A stretch of DNA of 64,000 nt. Origin: Xanthobacteraceae bacterium. Lineage in GTDB: Bacteria > Pseudomonadota > Alphaproteobacteria > Rhizobiales > Xanthobacteraceae. The position numbers and the translations under genes are program-made. A model generated the notes under the pieces. That model was not told where the DNA came from and searched no databases. It saw only the letters and a program-made list of their open reading frames with translations. Of this stretch, positions 9,164 to 15,984 are shown piece by piece. How positions within the stretch are numbered: the stretch's first letter is position 1; every line of letters starts with the position of its first letter. The stretch is taken from contig JAHBZE010000001.1 of NCBI GenBank assembly GCA_019635585.1, forward strand, positions 1,302,001 through 1,366,000, given 5' to 3'.

Positions 9164-9645
9164 CGGTGAGCGCCGTCGGTTAAGTTACAATTCACGTAGA
9201 GCCTCTCAGTCTCCTTTATGCGTGGTCGTGGCCGCGTAAGCGTGACGTCCAGGTCGTCCCGAATTTCTTCAATCCTCAGCGGATTTACCTTTCGGTAGAT
9301 CATACGATCGCAATCGGGGCAGATACCTTGAAGGGTGCCGGTGGTGTCGCCCGTTACGATGCACTCGGCCATCCTTCCGGCTGGCACCTTTGGCGCCCGG
9401 CATGGGAGGCAATAAATCCGGCCTGGCCCGCATGCTTGCTTGGCGCCAAGCCGGCGTTCCGTCAGAAAGCGGCGCAACTCGCCGCCCAACACCAAAGTCG
9501 GCCGCTGATCGTCAATCGGGTTTAGCCCTTGCCGCAGCCAAATGCGTACCGTGTTTTTATGAATCCGGAATAGCCGCGATACGTCTTCCACCGAATAGGT
9601 CCGATGGATTTTAGCGAGGCGGTGGTTCGGATGCCGGCGCCCCAT
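9160..9645 (-). CDS. Helix-turn-helix protein with zinc-ribbon-like cysteines
   Basis: 161 aa. Residues 15-45 (YSVEDVSRLFRIHKNTVRIW) form a clear helix-turn-helix resembling the MerR/HTH_17 type. Two CxxC pairs follow, YCLPC near 79 and ICPDC near 108, and look like one zinc-binding site. The ATG comes directly after the TAA of the AlpA-like gene, and the stop overlaps the integrase start by 4 bp. Small proteins like this are common just upstream of integrases in rhizobial islands. I infer a DNA-binding accessory or regulator of integration, or of the whole operon; there is no direct evidence for either. Confidence 0.7.
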   Translation of the reverse strand: MGRRHPNHRLAKIHRTYSVEDVSRLFRIHKNTVRIWLRQGLNPIDDQRPTLVLGGELRRFLTERRLGAKQACGPGRIYCLPCRAPKVPAGRMAECIVTGDTTGTLQGICPDCDRMIYRKVNPLRIEEIRDDLDVTLTRPRPRIKETERLYVNCNLTDGAHR

Positions 9646-9885
9646 TTATCGGGCATGCGCGGCGGTTAAGGCCTTCAGGAAGCGTTCGTTCGCATCCAAG
9701 GTGTTCGTTACGGCCCTGGATTGCAACCATTGCTCAAGATCGGCCGCCCTATAAACAACGCGGCGACCCAGCTTGCAGTAAACTGGGCCGTTCCCGTTCA
9801 GCCGCATCTTTGCGAGTGTACTTTCCGAAAGCCCGACTATTCGTGCGGCATCCCGGCACATCAAAACTTTACTGGTCTCGGCCAT
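9646..9885 (-). CDS. AlpA/excisionase-like helix-turn-helix protein
   Basis: 79 aa. An AlpA/HTH_17 fold is evident: CRDAARIVGLSESTLAKMR forms the HTH, followed by KLGRRVVYRAADLEQWL, the wing and helix typical of AlpA and Xis-like proteins. Such proteins either activate integrase expression or direct excision. The ATG is preceded by a GGAAAG Shine-Dalgarno. It is the first gene of the minus-strand run, with a 121-bp leader that contains a dyad at 9909-9923, so it is a plausible controller of the whole run including the defence genes. Confidence 0.8.
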   Translation of the reverse strand: MAETSKVLMCRDAARIVGLSESTLAKMRLNGNGPVYCKLGRRVVYRAADLEQWLQSRAVTNTLDANERFLKALTAAHAR

Positions 9886-9908
9886 TTCTTTCCTTTCCCG
9901 GAATTGCT

Positions 9909-9923
9909 GTCACCACCGGTGAC
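9909..9923. promoter_or_regulatory. Small inverted repeat, possible operator of the island operon
   Basis: A perfect 6-bp inverted repeat with a 3-bp centre (GTCACC ACC GGTGAC) lies 24 bp upstream of the AlpA-like start. It is the only dyad I noticed in the 9886-10006 leader. It could bind the AlpA-like or the HTH protein. It is short enough to arise by chance. Confidence 0.3.
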
Positions 9924-10006
9924 CGACGCTCGTATCTGAGCGGTCTAGATCCAAGAGGAAAGGAAATGCTGGTCAGGAAATAAGGGAAGAAAGACAGAAA
10001 TTCAGA

Positions 10007-10972
10007 TTAGATTTTCTGTCCGTCGCTGCGCACGAACTTGTCGTAGTAGGGAGTGAGCTTCTCACCTATCGCCGCTCTACTAGGGCGGATAGCGAAGTTC
10101 TTAGCGAACCATTCTTTAAAATATTCAATGGCTGCTTCCTTCTTTTTTGGGAGTTCCCCTCGCCTGATTAAATCAGCGACTTCGATGTAAAAAGGTTCCC
10201 AAGGGTATGAAGGTCTCCCGCGTTTCGTCCTTAACTGGGCAGTTTTTGCATTCCCACTGAGCACAAAAGAAACCCCTACTTGTTCGACGGTACCGGCTAG
10301 CCTTCGCTCGCCAGGAAAAACTGCAAGAACCTCCTCCGTATCAAAATTGATATGGCAGTAGTGATCGGTCTCACTCTTTGCAGTGCTTGCATCGAAGTTG
10401 ATGCCCTGCAGAGTCCAAAATGATGAAGGAATATCCGAAAAAGCGAGGTCGAAAGTACTGTACCCGTTTTCCGCAAGTCCACTAAGAGCCTCGTCTACAT
10501 CTTTCGATGGTAATTTTCGACCTCGGGCCCTTAAACGACCTTCCTTTAGAGCTACGAAAATCCTCGAAGAAGGATATTCCAACACTCCTTGATAGAGGGG
10601 TGTCCATGCGTCGAGCTCTCTTTCAAATTCTAATGCCTTTTCTCGTTCTTGCTCTAACCAAGCTCTGAAGTCGGGAGCTAGATTGCTCTCTCTGAGCTGT
10701 TCTTCATATTTCACCGAAGGGAGTGTTGATCTCTCTTCAAGGGAAGCAAGCCATGATGGGTCTGGCGGAATTTTAGCGGCCTGTGTTTCCTCGTCATCGA
10801 CGGATCCATCGAGAAAACTGGTAGCGTAGTCGCCTATTTCTTCTGTCTCTCGGATTTCTTTACCGTCGAGAGTAAATTGCGCTACCGGCAGTCGTTTAAA
10901 TGCGACCCAATAGAGTACCTCTTGGAGAAAGCATCTCTTCGGGAGACTTACGGGCTGAAGGAAAATCGGCAT
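10007..10972 (-). CDS. Unrecognised island protein next to the tRNA-Arg attachment site
   Basis: 321 aa from the ATG at 10972; a TTG at 11050 would extend it by 26 residues. The function is unknown. The protein is acidic, with a helical, charged centre (about 95-135, rich in Glu and Lys). Its last 65 residues begin with RGRPSYPWEPFYIEVADLI, which resembles a C-terminal module I associate with many uncharacterised alphaproteobacterial proteins that lie near integrases. There is no signal peptide or membrane segment. It is separated from the AlpA-like gene by 121 bp and from the tRNA by 127 bp. Composition is visibly AT-richer than the core genome. Confidence 0.6.
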   Translation of the reverse strand: MPIFLQPVSLPKRCFLQEVLYWVAFKRLPVAQFTLDGKEIRETEEIGDYATSFLDGSVDDEETQAAKIPPDPSWLASLEERSTLPSVKYEEQLRESNLAPDFRAWLEQEREKALEFERELDAWTPLYQGVLEYPSSRIFVALKEGRLRARGRKLPSKDVDEALSGLAENGYSTFDLAFSDIPSSFWTLQGINFDASTAKSETDHYCHINFDTEEVLAVFPGERRLAGTVEQVGVSFVLSGNAKTAQLRTKRGRPSYPWEPFYIEVADLIRRGELPKKKEAAIEYFKEWFAKNFAIRPSRAAIGEKLTPYYDKFVRSDGQKI

Positions 10973-11099
10973 TCGCCTATTGTGTGCGAAAGCCAGCCCG
11001 ATTCCTACGCGGTGTTTCCCTGGTGCTGCCCGATTTGCCCAATGCGTCAATAGGACAAAAAATCGAGCAGAAAAGCTTTATTGAAATCAAATAGATAAA

Positions 11100-11176
11100 T
11101 GGCGCGCTCGGAGAGATTCGAACTCCCGACCCCCAGATTCGTAGTCTGGTGCTCTATCCAGCTGAGCTACGAGCGC
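11100..11176 (-). tRNA. tRNA-Arg (anticodon ACG)
   Basis: Read on the minus strand, the cloverleaf is complete. The acceptor stem GCGCTCG pairs with CGAGCGC, the D arm is AGCTC/GAGC, the anticodon stem CCAGA/TCTGG encloses CTACGAA with anticodon ACG, the T arm contains GTTCGAATC, and discriminator G is followed by an encoded CCA. Wobble A34 would be deaminated to inosine by TadA to read CGN codons. The 3' end faces the island, so this gene is the probable integration site, with its 3' part serving as the attachment core. Confidence 0.97.
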
Positions 11177-11193
11177 TAATCGAGGCCAGCGAA

Positions 11194-11727
11194 CTACCCG
11201 CCCTGCCCGCCATTTGCAAGCGCCGGAGCCGCCGCGGCTGAGGCTTCCACCAGCGCCCGCTGCTCGATGCGGATCCGCCACGCCAGAAGCCCCGCGTTCA
11301 GCACGGAAAACAGGACCGCAATCCAGATCAGACCGAAGGCGAGCGGCAGGAGCGCGATTTCCAGCACCACGATCAGATAGTTCGGATGGCTGAAAAAGCG
11401 GTACGGGCCGTGGCGGACCATCGAGGCACCCGGAATCACGAAGACCCGCGTGGTCCAGCGATTGCCCAAGGTCGCCATCACCCAATAGCGCAACGGCTGG
11501 AGCGCGAGGAAGGCCGCGACCAGCAGGATGTTTGGCTCGAGATTCCACGCAAGCAGCCAGAGCACGCCGAGCCAGGCGACGTGCAACGCCACCATCAGCG
11601 GATAGTGGTTGGCGCCGGCTTCGACCGCGCCGCGCAGCTTCAGCCGCGCTTCGTTCCGGCGCGAGAGCAAAAGCTCAAACAGACGCTGCAGCGTTACAAA
11701 GGCAAGGAGCAGGATCGCGTCACGCAT
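11194..11727 (-). CDS. ICMT-family membrane methyltransferase paired with type III PKS
   Basis: 177 aa with about five hydrophobic segments. The isoprenylcysteine carboxyl methyltransferase-like C-terminal signature is present: HGPYRFFSHPNY at 106-117, then the RIRIEQRALVE helix near 151-161 with the conserved Glu. The start lies 8 bp inside the end of the type III PKS gene. In Bacillus subtilis the comparable BpsA-BpsB pair makes alkylpyrones that the ICMT-like partner O-methylates, so methylation of a polyketide pyrone or phenol is the likely role here rather than protein prenylcysteine methylation. This is an inference from family and pairing. Confidence 0.75.
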   Translation of the reverse strand: MRDAILLLAFVTLQRLFELLLSRRNEARLKLRGAVEAGANHYPLMVALHVAWLGVLWLLAWNLEPNILLVAAFLALQPLRYWVMATLGNRWTTRVFVIPGASMVRHGPYRFFSHPNYLIVVLEIALLPLAFGLIWIAVLFSVLNAGLLAWRIRIEQRALVEASAAAAPALANGGQGG

Positions 11728-12775
11728 ATCTCGTATCGACCGTTACCATCGTCGCAGTGAAGCCGGGGCCGAGCGCGCTCAAGGCGAGTACACCGCGCGG
11801 ATTTTCGGCAAGAACGCGCTCGAGCGCAAACAAAACCGTCGGCGCGGACATATTTCCGTATTCGCGCAACACGGCGCGCTCGTGATTGAGCGAGCCGCGC
11901 TGCAACTTGAGCGCGTTCTCGAGCGCATCGACCACCTTGCCGCCGCCGGGATGACAAACATAGCGCGCGACTTCGCGTTCATCGACGTTGCAGCGGGCGA
12001 GCAGCGCCTTCGTCATCTCCGGCATGCGCCGCTCAACGAAAGAAGGCACGGAGCGGGCGAGCACCACACCGAAGCCGACTGGATCGAAGGTCCAGCCCAT
12101 AACGTCGAGCGTCTTCGGCCAAGTATATTCGGCGGAGCCGTTCACGCGCGCAAGACCTTGCTCCTCGCTCGCGCGCAACACGATTGCCGCCGCGCCATCC
12201 GCGAAGAGAGCCGCTGATACGACATCTTCCTTGATATCCCGGTCGGTACGCAGCGCGAGCGTGCAAAGCTCGATCACTACGATAAGCGCCGTGGTTCCCG
12301 GCATCGCGGAAGCGAGTTTCGACGCAATCGAAAGTCCGGTGACGCCGCCCGCGCAACCCAAGCCGAACACCGGCACGCGCCGCGTCTCGGGGCGCATGCC
12401 GAGCTTCTCGAGCATATGCGCTTCTAAACTCGGCGTTGCGACACCGCTGGTCGAGATTGTAACGACGAGATCGATTTCTTCCGGCCGAATGCCGGCGCGG
12501 TCCATCGCTTCACGTGCGGCCTGCTCGTAAAGTTTCAATGCCTCTTCGAGATAAACTTCCGAGCGCTCGCGCCAGTCGTGCGGTTGCAGATACCATTCGA
12601 GCGGGCGCACTGCACGGCGGCGTTCGATGCCCGCGTTATTGAAGACTTCGATCATGCCGGGAAAACGCTCGAAGAATCCCGGCAGCACCCTTGGTGCGAC
12701 AGCGGCAACGTCGCGCTGCTCGATCACATGAGACGGCGCCACGGTCGCAAGCGAGAGAATTGAAACGGCAGCCAT
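11720..12775 (-). CDS. Type III polyketide synthase (chalcone synthase-like)
   Basis: 351 aa, the usual length. The catalytic triad of the family is readable: C141 in GLGCAGG, H275 in CHPGGGK and N308 in GNMSAP. Enzymes of this class condense a fatty acyl-CoA or other starter with malonyl-CoA and cyclise it to pyrones or resorcinols without acyl carrier protein. Starter and product cannot be read from sequence. It is translationally coupled to the ICMT-like methyltransferase downstream, and the histidine kinase gene starts a new unit 36 bp upstream. Confidence 0.9.
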   Translation of the reverse strand: MAAVSILSLATVAPSHVIEQRDVAAVAPRVLPGFFERFPGMIEVFNNAGIERRRAVRPLEWYLQPHDWRERSEVYLEEALKLYEQAAREAMDRAGIRPEEIDLVVTISTSGVATPSLEAHMLEKLGMRPETRRVPVFGLGCAGGVTGLSIASKLASAMPGTTALIVVIELCTLALRTDRDIKEDVVSAALFADGAAAIVLRASEEQGLARVNGSAEYTWPKTLDVMGWTFDPVGFGVVLARSVPSFVERRMPEMTKALLARCNVDEREVARYVCHPGGGKVVDALENALKLQRGSLNHERAVLREYGNMSAPTVLFALERVLAENPRGVLALSALGPGFTATMVTVDTRYA

Positions 12776-12811
12776 TCCGCTATTCCCCTTCGCGCAATCT
12801 CCGGGAGCCGT

Positions 12812-14287
12812 TTATGCGCGCAATCTGCTTTCGCGATAGGTGTCGAGTTGCGCGGGCCGGTCCGGAATCGAAATGCGGAACGCCGCGCCGATAGTGCCAT
12901 CAAGCAAACCGATCTCGCCGCCATGCAGCCGCACGATCTCGGCAGCGATCGCGAGCCCAAGCCCTGTCCCGCCGGAGCGCATGGAGCCGTGGAATGGCTC
13001 GAACAAATGCTCGCGCGAGCGCGGCGGCAGGCCGGGACCGGTATCGGCGACTTCGAGCACGACGACCGCGCCCTCGCGGCGGCCGACCACGCGGACCTGA
13101 TCGCGCGCGGGCTCGTTCGGCACGCGCGTCTGCAATGCTTCGATGCTGTTGCGGCAGAGATTGAGGAGCACGCGGAACATCTGCTCCGGATCGGCGTCGA
13201 TCATCAGCCCGCGCTCGATCGAAGGCACCCAGCCGATCCGGCTCGCCTCGTTCAGGTTCAGCGTATCACGCACTTCTTCCACTAGATGTTCGACACTGAC
13301 GGTCTTGCGTTCGGGGAGCGGCTCCTGCGCGCGGCCGTAAGCGAGCGTCTGTTGGCAATAGGAAATCGCACGGTCGAGCGCGCGCATCAGCTTTGGCGCA
13401 AGCTGGCGCACCAGCGGCTCATGCAGATTGGCGATGCGGTCCGACATCAACTGCGCGGAAGAAAGCAGGTTGCGCAGATCGTGATTGATTTTGGAGACGG
13501 CAAGCCCGAGCGAAGCGAGACGGCTTTTCTGGTAGAGCGTCTGCGAGAGCTCATATTGCATGCGCGCGAGTTCCCGTTCGGCAAGGCCAATCTCATCCGC
13601 GCGGCGCGACGGTGAGAGAATGCGGCTCGCGTCCTCAGGGTTCTGCGCGAAGCGCATCATCTGCACGGTCATGTGCCGCAAGGGCCGCACGAACAGCCAC
13701 ACCAGCGTCGCATAGACCAGCATCGCGGTGATGATCGAGATGATGAGCGAAACCCAGAGAATGTTCTGCGAGGCCGAGAGCATCGCGCGGTAAAGTGGGC
13801 TCTCGGAAAGAATAATCTCGATGAACTCGCCGCCCATCGGCGCATTGTCGAGCACGCGGATCGTGCGGTTGCCGCCGGTGGCAAGCGTCACGAAGGCGTC
13901 CATGATCGAGGCCACGTAAGAATAAGTGCGAAGATCGATGCTGTCCTGCACCGCGGGCGGCATGTCGGAGACCGAAAGCAGCCGGCGTGTATTGCCGAAT
14001 TTCACGGCGACGGCGGTCGCACCCGCGCCGTCGAGCAGGCGCTTGGCGAGTTCCTGCGGCACCATGTTGTCGGGGGTGGCATCGAGCGCGAGCACGGCGA
14101 GCCGCGCAGTCGCGGCGCGGTCTTTCAGCCACATGGTGCGGACGTTCGCGATTGAGGGGACGTAGATAAGCACTTCCGCGAGCATCACGAACAGGATCGT
14201 GAGCAAGAGGAGCTTGCCCGACAGCCCGACCTGGAACGGCGGACTCGCCTGCTCGCTTGCGCGCGTCTCCGGCTGATTTTCGCTCAT
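12812..14287 (-). CDS. Membrane sensor histidine kinase (orphan)
   Basis: 491 aa from the ATG at 14287; the upstream 31 codons of open frame are not needed. Two membrane segments (about 25-45 and 175-200) flank a periplasmic sensor domain. A HAMP-like segment follows, then a HisKA dimerisation helix with H269 in KINHDLRNLL, and an HATPase_c domain with N box NLCRNSIEAL, G1 box DTGPGL and GGTGLGLAI. It should autophosphorylate and pass phosphate to a response regulator, but no regulator gene is adjacent. The stimulus is unknown. Confidence 0.85.
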   Translation of the reverse strand: MSENQPETRASEQASPPFQVGLSGKLLLLTILFVMLAEVLIYVPSIANVRTMWLKDRAATARLAVLALDATPDNMVPQELAKRLLDGAGATAVAVKFGNTRRLLSVSDMPPAVQDSIDLRTYSYVASIMDAFVTLATGGNRTIRVLDNAPMGGEFIEIILSESPLYRAMLSASQNILWVSLIISIITAMLVYATLVWLFVRPLRHMTVQMMRFAQNPEDASRILSPSRRADEIGLAERELARMQYELSQTLYQKSRLASLGLAVSKINHDLRNLLSSAQLMSDRIANLHEPLVRQLAPKLMRALDRAISYCQQTLAYGRAQEPLPERKTVSVEHLVEEVRDTLNLNEASRIGWVPSIERGLMIDADPEQMFRVLLNLCRNSIEALQTRVPNEPARDQVRVVGRREGAVVVLEVADTGPGLPPRSREHLFEPFHGSMRSGGTGLGLAIAAEIVRLHGGEIGLLDGTIGAAFRISIPDRPAQLDTYRESRLRA

Positions 14288-14318
14288 TGAGAAAGCATGC
14301 TCCCCGGTCGGAAAAGCG

Positions 14319-15146
14319 TCAATTCGCCGAGGATCGCGGTTTCGCCTGCGCGGCGCGCGCAGAACGCCGGAATTTTGCAATCCGTTTACGAAAAACGATC
14401 GGCAGCGCCACGAGCACGGCGAATAGCAAGAGCCCGACGATCAATTCGCGCGAAAGGAAATGCGTAAAATCAAACTCGATCTTGCATTCGGAAAGGTTCG
14501 CGGCTTCGCAGGCGCGGAATGCCTGCAACTGTTTTTCCAGGCCCTGGTCGAGCCCGCTGCCGATGAAACCGAAGCAGAATGCGATCGGCGCGATCCCGAT
14601 CATGGTTGCGGCAATGAACGTTTTCAGCGGCACGCGAAACAGGCCCGACGCGACATTGATCACGATATAGGGCACTGCCGGGATCAGACGAAGCAGCGCG
14701 ATGTAACCGAAAGCGCCGTTCCGGAATCCCTCGGCGAGCCGCCGGAACCGCGGTAGCTCCGCGCGGCGCAGACTTTCGCCAAGCGACGCGCTGCCGATCA
14801 GCACGGTGATGACGCCGCCGATGGTCGAGCCAAGAATTCCTCCGAGCGCGCCGAAGAACCATCCGAACAGAAGGCCGCCGAACATCGTAAAGACGACCGC
14901 GCCCGGCGTCGCGCAGGCAATCGCCGCGCTATAGACCGCGACGTAAATCGCAAAAGCCTTGAGCGGATTTTCGTCGACAATCCGGTCGAGGAATTCGCTA
15001 TTCCGGACGGCGGCCTCCAGCGAGATATGGCGGTGCAGGCCGAGGCTGAAGACGACAGTCGCCGCTGCGAGGAGCGCCACGAGCGGCAGGTAGCGCAGCG
15101 CGAGCACGAGGCGGCGCGGCCGGATCGCTTCGTCGGAATTCTGCAT
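14319..15146 (-). CDS. TVP38/TMEM64 (VTT domain) membrane protein
   Basis: 275 aa from the ATG at 15146. Several hydrophobic segments surround the VTT/SNARE-associated region: ATPGAVVFTMFGGLLFGW about 100-117, then the FRNGAFGYIALLRLIPAVPY reentrant motif about 165-184. Known relatives (DedA superfamily) are linked to membrane homeostasis and lipid movement, though the substrate is usually undefined. It ends 32 bp before the histidine kinase start, so it may share a transcript with it. Confidence 0.8.
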   Translation of the reverse strand: MQNSDEAIRPRRLVLALRYLPLVALLAAATVVFSLGLHRHISLEAAVRNSEFLDRIVDENPLKAFAIYVAVYSAAIACATPGAVVFTMFGGLLFGWFFGALGGILGSTIGGVITVLIGSASLGESLRRAELPRFRRLAEGFRNGAFGYIALLRLIPAVPYIVINVASGLFRVPLKTFIAATMIGIAPIAFCFGFIGSGLDQGLEKQLQAFRACEAANLSECKIEFDFTHFLSRELIVGLLLFAVLVALPIVFRKRIAKFRRSARAAQAKPRSSAN

Positions 15147-15299
15147 CACTCGGCTCGCCGGTTCCCTCGCGAGCGGCCTCGCGCGCGCTTTGCGCTTATA
15201 CAATGTGCGGCGGGTGCCATGACCGGGGAATGACCCCAAAAATGCGCCATTCACGCCAAAAATCAAAGGTCCCGGCAGCCGTCCACCGCCCCGTTTCCA

Positions 15300-15329
15300 T
15301 TGACTTTAACGGCTCCAGCCCCCTATAAG
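15300..15329 (+). promoter_or_regulatory. Sigma-70-like promoter for rpmH-rnpA-yidC
   Basis: TTGACT at 15300-15305 and TATAAG at 15324-15329, with an 18-bp spacer, lie upstream of rpmH. It is the best promoter match in the 320-bp gap 15147-15466 between the divergent TVP38 and rpmH genes. I see nothing else in that gap. Confidence 0.6.
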
Positions 15330-15466
15330 CCCCGCGCGCAAGCTTGGGCCGATCTGAGCCCGTGGATCTTCCAAAATCCCGGTATATGCGGGTTTCCCGC
15401 GCTCTCCCCGAGCCCCGCGCAAATTCAGGTAGCCCTTCGGCTGCGATTTCTAGCGGAGTAACGACC

Positions 15467-15601
15467 GTGAAACGGACGTATCAACCGAGCAAAATTGTCC
15501 GCAAGCGGCGGCATGGTTTCCGCGCGCGCAAGGCGACCCTGGGCGGCGCCAAAGTTCTCGCTGCCCGCCGCCGGCGTGGACGCAAGCGTCTTTCGGCCTG
15601 A
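15467..15601 (+). CDS. rpmH: 50S ribosomal protein L34
   Basis: 44 aa starting at GTG 15467, with GGAG 9 bp upstream. The sequence is the typical basic L34 ([20 protein letters not shown] onward, ending [11 protein letters not shown]), which binds 23S rRNA in the large subunit. A longer in-frame extension is open upstream, but the conserved protein begins here. It is followed directly by rnpA and yidC, the standard bacterial order. Confidence 0.97.
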   Translation: MKRTYQPSKIVRKRRHGFRARKATLGGAKVLAARRRRGRKRLSA

Positions 15602-15629
15602 TCCGGCGCGCCGGTTCGGGCTTGTCCTC

Positions 15630-15962
15630 ATGAACCGGATTTTGAAACGCGCGGATTTTCTCGCGGCGGCCAAGGCCGCTCGGGCTTCCGCTGCGCCTTT
15701 CTCTTTACAGGCGCGCGATCGCGAGGATGACGCCGGGCTGCGGCTCGGCCTTACCGTGACAAAAAAAGTCGGCAACGCGGTGGAACGGAACCGTATCCGC
15801 CGCCGCTTGCGGGCCGCCGCGCGCGCCGTTCTGCCGCAAGCGGGCAAGGACGGCTTTGACTATGTAGTCGTGGCGCGCAGGGCCGCGTTAACCGCCGATT
15901 TCACCGAACTGACCGGCGGCCTCGAAAATACGCTCAAACAAGTCCATAAGACCCGGCGCTGA
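15630..15962 (+). CDS. rnpA: Ribonuclease P protein component
   Basis: 110 aa from the ATG at 15630. The RNA-binding signature KKVGNAVERNRIRRRLR is intact. The protein binds the catalytic RnpB RNA and helps process the 5' leaders of tRNA precursors. It sits 28 bp after rpmH and 22 bp before yidC, as part of the same operon. The frame is open further upstream across rpmH, but those codons are a shadow of rpmH. Confidence 0.95.
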   Translation: MNRILKRADFLAAAKAARASAAPFSLQARDREDDAGLRLGLTVTKKVGNAVERNRIRRRLRAAARAVLPQAGKDGFDYVVVARRAALTADFTELTGGLENTLKQVHKTRR

Positions 15963-15984
15963 AGAAGCTCCGACGGAGAACAGA

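Noticed and set aside
1-11099. Complete prophage
   Set aside because: An integrase and AlpA-like protein are present, but no capsid, portal, terminase, tail or lysis genes are visible.
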